Source of the DNA: Labyrinthula sp. Ha
Taxonomy: Eukaryota; Sar; Bigyra; Labyrinthulida; Labyrinthulaceae
DNA: 64,000 bases
Assembly: GCA_015227615.1 (NCBI GenBank)
Contig: JAALGZ010000007.1
Coordinates: forward strand, 1,984,001 to 2,048,000
Reading direction: 5' to 3'
Shown here: in pieces, positions 1 through 11,147 of the stretch
Layout: every line of letters begins with the position of its first letter
Numbering within the stretch: position 1 is the stretch's first letter
The notes under the pieces: generated by a model
Databases searched by the model: none
What the model saw: only the letters and a program-made list of their open reading frames with translations
What the model was told of the DNA's origin: nothing
Translations under genes and position numbers: made by a program

Positions 1-1020
1 CTTTGTTGCCAGTAAGTTCACTTTTGTACTCTTAGTTCTCTTGGACTTCTTTGCCGGAGACTTTAACTGTCTTCTTTCAATTTCATTAATGTTTAGTTTC
101 GAGAGGTTTGAAAACCTTTTGGAACTTGAGTTTGTAGTTCTTGTCACATTGTTGAATGAGAAATCTCTGTCAGTGATGTCTTGAAAATACCTAAAAAGCT
201 GATCAATATCAGTGTTAGGACGTATTTGATTTTTGTAAACTCTGTATTGCATCGGTATAGCTCTAAGAAATATTCTTTTTATTGATGGATCGTCTCTTTT
301 ACCTCCAATACTGGTAAATTTAGTCAATAGCTTCTTAAACTTTTTGATATATTCATCCATTTCTTTACACTTAAGACTTTCCATTTTTGATAAGAGAGAG
401 AAACTTTCTAATTCTAAATCTTCAACATAAAGTTCTTTAATCTTCTTATAAGCTTCCATCACTCCAGAGGACGTATCAACCAGATGCTTGTCATCATTTG
501 TCAGACTACCTCGTAGTATTGACATCACCTTCGAACAGTTTTGGTGATGATCTATTCTAGCATTATCATATTTTTCTGTAGTGGTGTGAAGTGTTATGAG
601 ACCTTTTGTTTCATCATCCTCTTGTCGTTTAGTAACTACTGTAAGAGAACATGACAATGAAACCTTGAGTAACTCACTAGGAATATCTGACGATGCTCTA
701 TCATAAAGCCACACTCTTTCCATTTCCACAAGAATATCAAGAGTATGTACAGGTAAACCTTGTAAAAGTCGAAAAACCGAGTCATCTTTTGAGACGTTCT
801 GCAGTTTTTCCTGTATTTTGGTGTTTTTCTCCTCATCAATTGAGTCTGCACCTATGCGATTCAATAATTGGTTTGGAGGTGAAGTCTCATAAAACATCAA
901 GTAGGCCAAACTTTTCCCATTCAAATAAGTTAAAATAGCTCTTTCCCAGTCACGGAAATTTACCTTTCCTCGTAACACTGGTATAGTCCATTTTAGTTTA
1001 TCTTTGCTGTCTTTACCCAT
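1..1020 (-). CDS. Copia-type Gag protein, partial
   Basis: An open frame of 340 codons starts at the ATG at 1020 and leaves the window at its left edge. The N-terminus (MGKDSKDKLKW, then NFRDWERAILTYL) and the mainly helical middle (MEAYKKIKELYVEDLELES, then MDEYIKKFKKLLTKF) have the layout of the UBN2/Retrotran_gag family of copia capsid proteins. The visible end is rich in Lys, Arg and Ser, fitting a nucleic-acid-binding tail. It lies directly downstream of an LTR and primer-binding site, which is the main reason for the call. In copia elements Gag and Pol are usually one long frame, so the protease and later domains would continue to the left. Confidence 0.75.
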   Translation of the reverse strand, partial: MGKDSKDKLKWTIPVLRGKVNFRDWERAILTYLNGKSLAYLMFYETSPPNQLLNRIGADSIDEEKNTKIQEKLQNVSKDDSVFRLLQGLPVHTLDILVEMERVWLYDRASSDIPSELLKVSLSCSLTVVTKRQEDDETKGLITLHTTTEKYDNARIDHHQNCSKVMSILRGSLTNDDKHLVDTSSGVMEAYKKIKELYVEDLELESFSLLSKMESLKCKEMDEYIKKFKKLLTKFTSIGGKRDDPSIKRIFLRAIPMQYRVYKNQIRPNTDIDQLFRYFQDITDRDFSFNNVTRTTNSSSKRFSNLSKLNINEIERRQLKSPAKKSKRTKSTKVNLLATK

Positions 1021-1169
1021 GTCTGATTAGATGAAACTGAATGCCGTAACTCCAAATGTCTCAAAGAAGTGATCAATTTCCTTGTCAGATGGCCGCTACT
1101 TTTGCTAGACTCCGTGTCTCTGTTCAGTACTCTCTAACTTTCTACAGAAAGGTCGCTCAGAAATAACAA

Positions 1170-1184
1170 TTTAGGCTCTTAACC
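1170..1184 (-). other. Primer-binding site matching tRNA-Lys(CUU) anticodon arm
   Basis: On the element strand the site reads GGTTAAGAGCCTAAA directly after the LTR. Its complement contains GGCUCUUAACC, the anticodon stem-loop of eukaryotic tRNA-Lys with anticodon CUU as I remember it. It does not match a tRNA 3' end. The same 15 bases abut the 5' LTR of element B (44112-44126). Copia-class elements are known to prime from tRNA halves cut in the anticodon arm. Confidence 0.6.
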
Positions 1185-1293
1185 TGTTACAAATATAAAG
1201 GCGAATAGAATGTAACCGCGGACTTAGTTTTTATCTTCTGTCTTGTTTCTATACTAACCGATAACTTATGATACACACAATCTAACTGTAACA
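1185..1293 (-). repeat. 5' LTR of retroelement A
   Basis: This 109-bp segment is bounded by TGTTAC and GTAACA, perfect 6-bp inverted ends with the canonical TG...CA. Its inner edge abuts the primer-binding site. No second copy is inside the window, so the boundaries rest on the ends and the primer site alone. Confidence 0.7.
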
Positions 1294-1661
1294 GTTATAC
1301 AGTTGGAATATGAAAATTGTTCAAAAACAAAACCAAGGACTACAAAGATTTTTGGCTGGTCGTGTACAATTTGATGAGTCGGGAAGAATGTTTACAGTGG
1401 TACTAATGCAGATGGAAAATTATTCCGTTTGTACAGCCCTTTCACTTATGCTTCAGATTTACCTAAAATGAGAGCAAGACCCTATAATCATGTTGCTCAT
1501 ATACTCATGAATGCATCTATATGGAATCTCAAAGTTATAGTGATAAATCTGATCTCAGAAAAAATCATAAACATCGTCGAAAAATGAAAACAATCATATT
1601 TTCTACCAAGCAAAGTTTAAGCAAAAAAACATAACACAATTTTTTAACTAAACTATTTATT
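1294..1661. other. Intergenic, possible gene relic
   Basis: The stretch lies between the LTR of element A and the 3' end of the 7TM gene. Around 1390-1500 on the plus strand a short run translates plausibly (GKLFRLYSPFTYASDLPK), but I found no start and splice arrangement that keeps it open. It may be a gene remnant. Nothing else is recognisable. Confidence 0.3.
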
Positions 1662-2681
1662 CTATATTTCAGTTTGTGCAATAAGTATTCCACCATTATC
1701 CGTCTCTACAAAAGTACCTTGATACTGTTGCATTTTTTTCTTATTATTTCGTGCTGATTGAAATCCAAGAAACACAACACTTGCATGAACTGATCCAATG
1801 TTAATCATAATAGGAAACTGATATTTCATAAGCGTCATACCAAAATCAGATATTACAAAAAGAAAACAAGCAAGCAAAATTCCACAGTGTAAAATTCCGG
1901 TTACATATTTTACTAACTTCATCTTGAAAATTATACTTTTGAAATCCATCTTCATTGTAGCAACAGTTCCCAAATTAGAAAGAGCAGAAATATCTGAGAT
2001 TAGAAGAGACATTAAATAACTTCCAACTATTAAAACAAATATAGAAATAAGCATGTAAAAAAACATACCTATTTTAATAGAGATAAATGCTTTTCTATTA
2101 TTCTTCAGGAAAACAGGTGCTAGATTTAATCCAAACGCAATAAAGCAAATGAGAACCATACCGCGTTCTAGTTTTGCAACTAGCTCAATCAATTGAAGGT
2201 TTTTTGCTCGATGTATTGGGAGTGTTTTTTCTTGATACCAAACGTACTTGTTTAAAAATATTATAGATGAAATATTAGTGCAAAAGAAACCAAACACAAA
2301 AAGTATTGAGAATAATTTATCTTTTGCGTAAATTCCATCTACGTTGAATAATCTGTAAAAAGAAAGAACAGCATAGCAGGAATACCCAATAAGAAAAAGA
2401 AACAACCTTTTAAACTGCGAGAACTTTCTAATGCTGTACACGTAAAATACAAGTACACCTAGGGAAACAAGAGCGGCTGATCCGTAGATAATTCTTAACA
2501 AAGTTGTGCTTGTATCACAAGGTAAAATAGATGCAGAGAACCTAGGATCCAATCTATCCACGAAGAACGCAAATTCTACGGACTGCGACCAACCTCCTGA
2601 ACATACACAAGTCGAGTTATTGAGACAAGTTCCAAATGCCCCACATTCTGGAAAAGGAGCAATTGTTAAACATTGGGTCAT
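1662..2681 (-). CDS. EGF-headed seven-transmembrane protein, paralogue 1
   Basis: This single-exon frame encodes 339 residues. A short cysteine-rich head at residues 13-35 (CGAFGTCL, then CVCSGGWSQS) reads like a minimal EGF-type module. Seven hydrophobic segments follow, at about 62-83, 92-111, 122-146, 173-192, 200-228, 257-280 and 288-310, and then a Lys/Asn-rich tail. The layout suggests a plasma-membrane or endomembrane receptor-like protein with the head outside. A paralogue lies at 16708-17772 with the same head and matching landmarks (GWSQS-EF, LPCD near residue 55-60, KKFSQ/RKFSQ after helix 1, WYQ after helix 3). I recognise no named GPCR family and no ligand. The start is the ATG just before the cysteine head. 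The stop is TAG. Confidence 0.75.
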   Translation of the reverse strand: MTQCLTIAPFPECGAFGTCLNNSTCVCSGGWSQSVEFAFFVDRLDPRFSASILPCDTSTTLLRIIYGSAALVSLGVLVFYVYSIRKFSQFKRLFLFLIGYSCYAVLSFYRLFNVDGIYAKDKLFSILFVFGFFCTNISSIIFLNKYVWYQEKTLPIHRAKNLQLIELVAKLERGMVLICFIAFGLNLAPVFLKNNRKAFISIKIGMFFYMLISIFVLIVGSYLMSLLISDISALSNLGTVATMKMDFKSIIFKMKLVKYVTGILHCGILLACFLFVISDFGMTLMKYQFPIMINIGSVHASVVFLGFQSARNNKKKMQQYQGTFVETDNGGILIAQTEI

Positions 2682-5404
2682 CTTAGTTTGTTCTTTTGTA
2701 AAAAATATGGTATTTTTTCCACTTAATTTTTTCTTAGTTGTTATTGTTTGTCAGTGTCACGTTAGATAACCCCTCTCTGAAAAGTTCATATTTCGTAGGA
2801 AATATAGGAGTGGAGCATAATACGGCGTATGTCGGGTTCTATGGTGATGTACCATTGATTTTTTGGAACCTTAACACTGAAGTAGGTTGCTAACGTTAAG
2901 AGAGAAAATAGAAACTTGATAGAGTACCAACGCCTGATTCAGGTCTACCAGTTGTACCGTTAATAACCGGTGTCACAGTTGGTGTTTATGTTAGTTAAAC
3001 GAGAGTGTTACCAGTCATGTGTCTTACCCATGCTGTTGCGTGTAATGTCTATGGGATTCTAGACTCAAGTGGATAACTCAAACTACTAATTTTATAGCAT
3101 TGTTTCTACTTGCCCAACTGCGCCAGTCTCCACCTTCGACCAGTTACAGGGAAAGTATGAAAGTAGATAAGTTCTTCAAAGCAGCCAGTTAAGTATACCT
3201 TTTCTTCTTCAAATTGTACGAGTCGCTTTCTTTCAGTTTCGCATGGTGTAGACAGGATTAAGAGATTGCGCTGAAGTTTATGATCTCTAGTTCTGCATAA
3301 ATTCATTAGAATGAGGTAAACCTTGAGTGGTGATAAGAAGGTGAGGTTTTATTAGTCCTAGAAGGTGCTTATGCACCAGTACAGCAGCTAAGAACTTACT
3401 TCAGTGTCAATAGCAATAGAAAATAATCATTGTATGCACCTTTCTCCTTAAATTGAGATATAATTCTAGGGGGATTACCAGTGGCATAACGTTCTTATAA
3501 CATACCTTCATCTAGAACAGATGAAACAAAGAAAATCAACTGCTACCCATATGTTCTTCCTTCAATCAGGTCATACAAAAATTTTATATCATATGGGAGT
3601 TTTTGGAGCGGATGCCTCGTCGTTCACAATTTATGAACATTAAGAGCAAGGACTATGTAGAATACAGGCAAAATTAGTTCACTCAGCATTGTTTGTTGCC
3701 AATATGTTATAGAATGACTTCGCATTTAATGGCAAAAGTTGAAGAAATCTGAACGCATACTCAGAGTTCCTTGAAGATAAAAAACTAAAAACGCCTAGGA
3801 GCTGAGTATACAAAAATAACTAAATAAAATGTCCTTGAAAGAAATTATAACCTTCCACAGTCCAATGCTTAAAATATAGGCTACTAAGTAACAACGAAAC
3901 AATAATAACTGACTTAAACCTATGTAAATTTGGAAGTTTAGTTTAGGAAAATAAACCTGTGTATGAAGTTAAGAGATAGACATGTCGAGAAATCTGAGCT
4001 CATCGGTATACAAGGGACTTGCACGTAGCACTATATCAGGCTTCATGTGCTAGACTACGGTCGGAAAATACTTCGACCTCAGTATTCTAGTCTAACTAGT
4101 TTCCCATTTGTATCAAGTAGACGCTACATTCTCATAATACTGTACCTATTGAAACTAGGGTATGAGTTTCATAAGAGTATACTAGTTTTCAGTACCCTAA
4201 GGGACAGTCAATTTCAGTTACGACCACATCCGGTAACTTTTTGGTTTCTTGGGTAAACTGCAAAAAAAATATTTGTTGCGTTCCTCTTGCCAAGTACAGC
4301 TTGACTGTGTTGGATTGAAGTGATGGCATTTTTACCAATTTTGTGCAATAATTCTTCAGTTTGCTGGAAAAGTCTCTGATTCAATGATTAGAATTTACTG
4401 CATGCACGACCTCTACTTTGTTTGAAATCGTAATCGATTTATTCAGACAAACCTTTAAATGTCTTTCGATAATAAGGCTTGAATGGTGTGTTGTGATCTC
4501 CTTCTCTTAATTCTATAAAAGAATTCTGCCTCGGAGAAAGGTCTATCATAATGGCAAGATGTTGAAAGTTCTGTTGCTCTTCAATCACAACTCCTTCACC
4601 CATTAAGTGGCTGAGAATACACAAATACCTCACTTCTATGTCTAGTTAATGGGTGTCCTCGTCAGACACACTTAAGAAAAGCATGTTTTAAATAAAGTTG
4701 CTTAAACACTGGTTTTGTAAATTATTTAATTAATGTTGTTGTTAACGAATTGTCTCTTTCTTTTTGGACTTTTCCACTTTAGAACATGTTGCTGAGAAAT
4801 GGGTCTTATATTTTTGATAGAAGCATAGTATGTGGATACAATAGGTAGACAGTATCAGCCTCTGAATATGCACGTATAAGCTTTTAGACACCGTCTAGAG
4901 CTGATTATTCAACTGGGGGGATTTTGAAATATTATTGGGAAATCTACGTGAGTTACAATGTAAGACAGGGACTCGTAAGAAGCTAGATAATAAGGAACTA
5001 GATAGGTTTTCCTTAACAGTTCTTAATCTTACAGTAATTGTGCACCTTTGTTTAAATTATACAATAACTGCTATTTTACTTTAAACAAGGAGATATTTCT
5101 ATAGATTAAGTAAAAGGCGATGTTTCATAAAAGACAAGGAACCAAGACTGACTAAATATAAGCCAAGCCAACTAAAGCATCAATTCCTATTGCTCAATCT
5201 TAGAAGCAAGTCATATTAGTAGAAGTAGACATCGTGAGAGGAAGAAATATTTCTTTTACAGAGTATGTTGCAAAACTTTCTGATGGGTCATTAGTTTGCG
5301 TAGAATACTATACAAAGCTTACTTGCAATATTTCGTCTCCATTAGGGGGGAAGACCTCAGTTTCTACAACTTTCTGTTACATCTAACTCTAAGGCCGCAG
5401 AATT
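2682..5404. other. Intergenic desert of 2.7 kb
   Basis: I see no gene here. Short open stretches (for example 3106-3306 and 4439-4633 on the minus strand) have no homology I recognise and no splice partners. The part just after 2681 is the likely promoter of the EGF-7TM gene, but no clear element stands out. Confidence 0.4.
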
Positions 5405-7823
5405 TCAACTAGACTCTAAGTTGCTGAGATACTTTGTTTCGATAGAGCGAAACCATTTTTCATCCAGTTCTAATAATTAAAAATATAAAGTCAATACCTT
5501 CATCAGAGACAGAGTTAGAAATGATTGACCTCTCTCGCACTGATGACTCCCATGAAACTCTTGGAACGGTCTTTGAGAGATAGATTGTCGGAAACTCCAA
5601 ACGTGAGTCATTCTGATTCACATACTCCCCATTTATTGAAATATTATTAGGTAAGTTTCTTTTTTGCTGTTGCATATCAACATCTATATTTGCGTCACCC
5701 ATTATCCTGTGCAAACTGGCATCATGGGTTCCTATCTTGTTTGAGTTAGGAACAATCGTGAGAGTAGTATCAGAAGAGCAATCTTCCTTGGTTTCAAAAC
5801 TTTCTTCCAGACTGTATAACAAAGGCTTCAAGGTGGTGAGTCCCTCCTGGATTTCACCAGTCCATTCGCGTTTGTCACTAGATACATATAATTCCTTTTG
5901 TGTCTCTTCTTTCTCTGAGCTTGAGGAATACTGTGTGGATCCTTCCAAACCACGATTATATACATATGTCAAAGGTTCATAAAAAGGTTCCACATTTTCA
6001 GTTATTACTGGTGCTGCCAACATAGGTGCTGATTCAACTGACAGCGCTACCGCCATCCGTTTTTTTGTTTTGATACAAGGATTCTCAGTATGGACAGTCC
6101 GAAGGTTTTCATTCTTAGGAGTCATGACAGAGCCAAGGTAAGTTCCTTTATCTGGGTTGCTCTGGGTTTCCACGTCCTGGGAAATTTTGCAAGAGTTGTT
6201 ATTGCAACCTTGCAGTATCGGAGAGTTAGTAATAAAGTTCTGCAATATACTAATCTGTTTCTGTAACATTGAGATTTGTCTTTGTTGCTCCGAAAGCATG
6301 TTCTGCAAAGATTTATTATGGTTTGGAGGATTTACTGTTGACTTCGAAGTTCTTGCAGAAACTTTATTGAGAGAGGTCTTAATCCCCGTATTTACAGATA
6401 ACGTAGGCTTCTGCCCTTTAGTAAGTGGTGCACTACCTGTTTTCAACGTGTTTTTTTCTACTGTGTCTTCCTTGCACACCACATAATGTTGCTTATGATT
6501 ACTTAAGCCAGCAGGTGCTCTTAAGTGGAAGGTTCTACTTGCGGTATCTATATTTCCAGTTTCAGCGACAAAACATAGAGAAAGCTCCGTCATTGAGTTC
6601 AGAGTTTTGGTAGTGACATCAACAGTAGCCTTTGAAACCTCGAGCTCATAAACAAATCGACCTGTTTTAGTTGTTGGGCAAACACTCACTTCAACAAAAA
6701 GTCGATCAACAGCTGCATCTAGACTAGACAGTAGCTTTTTACTCATGGTGTGTATACCACCACGACTGTAAGAATCTTTACGAGGTAGGATCAGTAGCAG
6801 CAATAGAGTATCTACTTGAGAACTCTTGGCCGTAGAGAAGGTCTGTTTTGGGTTCACCTTATCTTGTAGTCGCTGATCAAAAAAATATTGCAAGCAAACA
6901 TTTGCTATCTCTGGATGATTCATGAACTTTTTTACAAACTGCTCCAAATCTAACTTTTTAACAGGGGTTCTGGCATTGAGAAGAGACTCAGCAGCGATCC
7001 AAACACCTACAAGGGGTACCTCCTTTGCTAGTGGGTCATCACCAGCAATAACTACGGTCTCTCTGGAAGAATTCAAAGTTAAATACCCTGAATAGGCCCG
7101 GTTTGATTGAGAGTCAAAATTTTGTGTACTGATTTTTTTCCATAGTGCGCACCGCATGACAGGAATTGCATTTATAGCTCTGAATTTCAACGAAAACTGC
7201 GGGACTGACCTGTAAACCGAAATATGTAAATGCCCCATGTCATTTTTCAAAACAAATCCCCACATAGCTAGAAAACTACTTCTTTGCGAATCTCTACGGT
7301 GACCCTTCCTCAATGAATCTGCAGCCTCTTGAACCGTGTCAGAAAGAACTTCATGACGTTCATGCTCAGATTTTTCCGCTGCGTCCAGAAACTGATATTC
7401 AAATGATACAAAAGGAAGGTTATTAGAGTTTTTAAGATGTGGAGAGCCTCGAAAATAAGGAAGCATGTTGAAGCTCAAACTCTTCTTTGAATTCTCTTGA
7501 ACAAGCTCGAAATCCATGTTTTGCAATTTTTTCCCCACATCTCTTCTGTTCAGACTGCTTAAATTCTGCAAAGTTTCTTTTGATAACAAGACCTTTGGAA
7601 TATAATCCCTCCATGAGCATTGTATGTCCGCATATATGTTTCTTCTGTCCCAAAGCAGAACTCTGTATGAAGGGAACTCTATGTATATCTTGTTTCGCTG
7701 TCTCTTGACATGATCATTGTGTGATCCAAAGTCAACAGAGTCATCGTCTAAAGGATTATCGTTCTTTAACCAGTGTAATGGCCTTGCACGGACTCTTCTT
7801 CGATTTTGAAATTTGTTTATCAT
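5405..7823 (-). CDS. STIL/Ana2-like centriole assembly protein
   Basis: The two-exon gene encodes 796 residues; a 28-nt intron at 5470-5497 joins the last 22 codons. Residues 52-80 (YRVLLWD, then a short beta region) and about 243-322 match the N-terminal domain of human STIL: GYLTL, DP, PLVGVW, then a Cys-Leu-x-Tyr block followed by LQDKV, against GYLTM, DP, PLVGIW, CLRYIF, VQERV in human STIL as I remember it. At 507-532 lies a coiled coil (LSEQQRQISMLQKQISILQ) like the PLK4-binding coiled coil of STIL (LTEQDRQLRLLQAQIQRLL). The middle is Ser/Thr-rich and probably disordered. The C-terminus (SIETKYLSNLES) may be a short STAN-like end, which is weak. STIL/Ana2/SAS-5 proteins link PLK4 to SAS-6 in centriole duplication. 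The stop is TGA, and the next in-frame stop is 15 codons further on. Confidence 0.7.
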
Positions 7824-8009
7824 TTTTAACTGTTCCTAATAGTTTCATTAACGGTTTCTAACTACCAGTATAGCTGCCACGTCGACTAACAATTTAAGGT
7901 AACAGTTTAAATACAAGCAAGAAAAACAAACAACCGGCGGCTCGAGTTCTAAGTCTTATGCCAGAGTTGGTTTTGAAGATACTCTTGTTCAACGCAAATA
8001 TTTAAAAAC

Positions 8010-8918
8010 TTAGCTTTTAGAATCATCGCAATAGGTAAATTCTATCAACAAGGACGATGAGGATTCAAATTCATTGCCTTTAGGTGAGCCCGGTCCTTTG
8101 ACTGCAGGTTTATCGCTGTTAATATTATTGGGTAGTAGATCAACCTCTATTTTTTTCTTATCTTTCCTGGTTTTGAATGTTGTAAAGGAGCGGGCACATT
8201 GTCTTGAAGAAGATATAGCTTGGGGCTCTGCAGACGAACAAGTGGCAGGAACATTCTTCATACGACCATTTCTGCCACTACTCGTCTTTCTCACCTTGAG
8301 CTGCACCGCCTGTATCCATCGCAAACACTGGGAAGAGAGCTTGATTTCAGAAGGGCCCGTTATATGACCAGGTGTTCTTGCAACGTCAATAAGTAACTGA
8401 TAACAAATGAGAAAATGAATAGCCGAAGAGGTCGGTCTTCCCAACTCAAAATTGAGAACTCCTAAATTAAAAGCAGCGCACGCCGCATCTTGCATGAATC
8501 TTTTTTTATAGGCCTGGTATCTTAACTTCAATTTAAACGCCATGGTTGCAAGGGAATAAACGAACTGAAAAGTATTTTTCGATTTAATTGGGCACCCCTG
8601 AACAGATTAAAAAAAACCTACGCAAAGGAAGAAGTTCATGGCAACAGAGAAAACACAAATTTTATCAAGATTTCCGCTATTTTGATTTTTGAGAATTTTA
8701 AGGAACTGTTTTCCAGTTCTACAAAAGTCTGCGCTGCTGTGAATTCTCTTCCAGGAATTATGCGTGCTGAACGATTTAGCGTATCCTTGACTCACGTTAT
8801 GTTTTTTGGTGCTTTTCTTAATCTCCTTGATAGATTTTTTCAATTGAGTCTTTAGTTCTTTTAGTACTGCAGAGAGCATCGAACTCTTCGGTTCCGAAAG
8901 TTTTTCATTTGTTTTCAT
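8010..8918 (-). CDS. Protein of unknown function, possible TPR-like helix pair
   Basis: Two exons, joined over a 24-nt intron at 8598-8621, encode 294 residues. The intron is the shortest in the window. The first exon is Lys-rich and helical (LKELKTQLKKSIKEIKKS). The second contains AAFNLGVLNFELGR followed by a second helix (AIHFLICYQLLIDVA), a pattern like one TPR-type helical hairpin. The C-terminal third is Ser/Lys-rich and likely disordered. If the intron is retained, an in-frame TAA follows within five codons. The ATG at 8918 lies only 6 bp after the stop of the oxygenase-like gene upstream on the same strand. An alternative start is the internal Met of the second exon (8543), which would need its own promoter. 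I do not recognise the family. Confidence 0.55.
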
Positions 8919-8924
8919 TAACAG

Positions 8925-9972
8925 CTATCTACCAGAATACAGAAAGAAATAATCTATCTGTGTGCTGTTTTCCTCCCGAGCAGATGATAAAAAACAATCT
9001 TTCTTGTTCCATGTATGACATTCCCTTTTGGTAAAAAACGGGTCAGTGGCCTCATTCATGTAGTGCTTAAACTTCTGCTCGAAGATTAGACAGAACCTTG
9101 ATCTATTCTCATTTTTTCTAACTCTGTGAAGGCACCCTTGAAATTGGGCTTTTATTGGGTTCAATCGCTTTGATAGAAGCGCTGCTGCTGCTCCTGGAAA
9201 AAGAATAATGTCACTTTCTCTATTAAGGAGCTTTTCAACCATGATCCATTTTTTCAGCTTCAAGTCAAACACCTCTAAACCAGGAACACTTGGACAAATT
9301 TCAGCTACGAAAAGAGACTTATCAATGTGTTCATTACATATAAGATCATCACCTTGGTTCTTATCAGAAAATCCATACTGATTTGCATTTGGATATCTAA
9401 ATAAATGACTGACTGACAAATCTTCATCGCTCTCTCTCACGAGAGAATTATAGCCAGGAATAAAGCCAAAGTAATGCTCTAGAGTCAAATCACAGATTTC
9501 TTTTAAATACAAAGAAATATCCAAAACAGAACTTTTAAACGTAATGGATGGCCAGTTTATTGCTTGTTTGTTTTCAAGAAGCTGTGTGGGGAAATGAAAG
9601 CACTCTCTAACATCCGCTTTTTCGTATCCTGCTTTCCACAAAGGATATCCTTTTTCATTAAAATAAAGCTAAAATAAGAAACCAAATAGGATATACTGGG
9701 CCAGTGAATCTTTTTCTTTGTTCTAGAGTTTGTTTGTACATCTCTGTTCCAGGTCTACTGAAGCTCTCCTCAAATGCTGATTGGGCAGCTCTATAACCAT
9801 GTTGAAGTTTTTCACTTGTATTAGTTAAAACAATATAGGAATGTTCTGATAACAACCTTGTCAATTTATTATCTGTATGAATAAACTTTTCCTTAACTAT
9901 GTCCAAGAACTCTGATTCTGAAATAAGTGGAAGCTTTGGGCCTTCCTCTTTTTCTGCCATTAAACTACCCAA
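8925..9972 (-). CDS. 2-oxoglutarate/Fe(II) oxygenase-like protein
   Basis: Two exons with a 28-nt intron at 9669-9696 give 339 residues. The layout is that of isopenicillin-N-synthase-type oxygenases: an N-terminal region ending near GYPLW (about 99-103), then the double-stranded beta-helix. Iron ligands are readable as H205-x-D207 (ICNEHIDKSLF) and H273 (GCLHRVRK). The family's GL-x-V turn and Trp follow the first pair (PGLEVFD, then KKW). R281 and S282 sit where the 2-oxoglutarate-binding RxS motif is expected, but the spacing is not canonical, so co-substrate use is uncertain. The substrate cannot be told from sequence. The gene heads a tight same-strand pair with the frame at 8010-8918 and shares a 224-bp divergent upstream region with the SEC14-like gene. 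The stop is TAG. Confidence 0.7.
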
Positions 9973-10196
9973 GTTCCCAAACTCTAGTTCGCGTAATCAT
10001 AACATATAAAGTCTTATTGGAATAAATTTTATTAGCGTATTATGGAAAAGAATGTCACTAATATTGTGTAGTCTCTCTCTAACACAAGACTTATTGGTAA
10101 GACAAAATATACCCGTAATCTGTTGTTAGACTATATTTTATTACTGAAACAAAGAAAAGTTACCGTTTAACTCTACGAAAGGAAAAAGTTGGAATA
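9973..10196. promoter_or_regulatory. Divergent promoter region, oxygenase-like and SEC14-like genes
   Basis: These 224 bp lie between the start codons of two genes read in opposite directions, so both promoters must be here or overlap the genes. The sequence is AT-rich. I see no convincing shared box; a run ACCGTTTAACTC lies about 25 bp upstream of the SEC14-like ATG. Confidence 0.4.
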
Positions 10197-11147
10197 ATGG
10201 AGGTGGAATAATGATTCAGTATTTAGTTTTATAGTTATCTGGATATGCTAGTACCCTCACTGATCAGCAAAAGGAAGTTCTTGAGGAGATTAAAGGTTGG
10301 TTGGAAAAAGGTGAAGGTATTGATGCTACCGTAAGAGAAGCAGCACTGAACTTCCCAGGGGGCGATGACTTTCTGTTGCGTTGCTTAAGAGCAACAATGA
10401 AGGGAAAAGGCAAGAAACGGATCTTTCAGGCAGAAGAAGCAAAGAAAAGAATTGTTTCTTGCTTTGAGTTTAGAATAAAGTACGGTCTGCTGGATTTGGA
10501 GAATAAACCGGAAAGGCAGAGCGAGTTTTTGGAGGTGTATCCACATTTGCATTTCTTAGATGAAAATGTGAGGAAGGTCATTTGGCTTACAAGAACTGGA
10601 GAGTTTGCTGGGTATGGAAAAATGACACACTTTACTGAAGACGAATGGTAGGTTCATGGGTTTCTTGATTTTCTTAGGCGCAGACTTGCAGGTTATCAAA
10701 TGTCAACTTGTGAAGAAATAGTTCGCAAATTTGCTGAGAAGCATGAAGTTGATAATAAAGGTTATATATCAGTCACATGCTGTAAAAACATGAGCCTCTG
10801 GAGGTTTGCTATGAATTACAAAGCAACTTTGTTCTTGGGTAATCTTGCCGGAGAATATTTTCCTGAGTTACTGGAGAAGGTGTATGTGGTAAATGCACCA
10901 AAAATAGCTGAAAAGGCTCTGGCTCTAGTGAAACCATTTTTGTATATTTGAGAGTTGGTTCATTTTTAGGGATCCGGTTACCGTGTCAAAGTTTGAGATT
11001 CACTCTGGATTACCTAAGTTTCTAGAGCAGTTGGAACAGAATAAATTACCTAAAGAGTTTGGTGGAAAAAGTGATTTCATGGTACCTTACCCGCTAGATT
11101 CACCAAATTCAAAGCTAAACGTGAAAGATAATCCTAATTCTGTCTAA
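10197..11147 (+). CDS. SEC14-like CRAL-TRIO lipid-transfer protein
   Basis: Four exons joined by introns of 32 nt (10203-10234), 30 nt (10648-10677) and 28 nt (10942-10969) encode 286 residues. The first exon is only six bases (Met-Glu). The N-terminal CRAL-TRIO helices contain the expected FLLRCLRA block (human and yeast relatives have LLRFLRA). The lipid-binding core has NYKATLFLGNLAGEYFPELL, then VYVVNAPKI and LVKPFLD, and ends at LPKEFGG, the family's LP-x-E-x-GG hallmark. SEC14-type proteins move phosphatidylinositol or other hydrophobic ligands between membranes in the cytosol. Length is typical for a stand-alone SEC14 domain, with no GOLD domain. Retention of any of the three introns would bring a stop or a frameshift. 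The stop is TAA. Confidence 0.85.

Larger units (their letters stand above)
1..1293 (-). mobile_element. Copia-type LTR retroelement A, 5' part, runs off left edge
   Basis: The visible parts, in element order on the minus strand, are a 109-bp 5' LTR (1185-1293), a 15-nt primer-binding site touching it (1170-1184), a leader of about 150 nt, and a Gag reading frame that starts at 1020 and stays open to the window edge. The LTR starts TGTTAC and ends GTAACA, the inverted ends expected of an LTR. Pol would lie to the left of the window. The visible part looks whole. The other LTR is not in view, so age cannot be estimated. The primer-binding site is identical to that of element B at 40036-44236, but the two LTRs look unrelated. 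Confidence 0.85.

Noticed and set aside
1312-1605. Possible short plus-strand gene between element A and the 7TM gene, with a WD40-like run
   Set aside because: No combination of start and typical introns kept the frame open. At best it is a relic.
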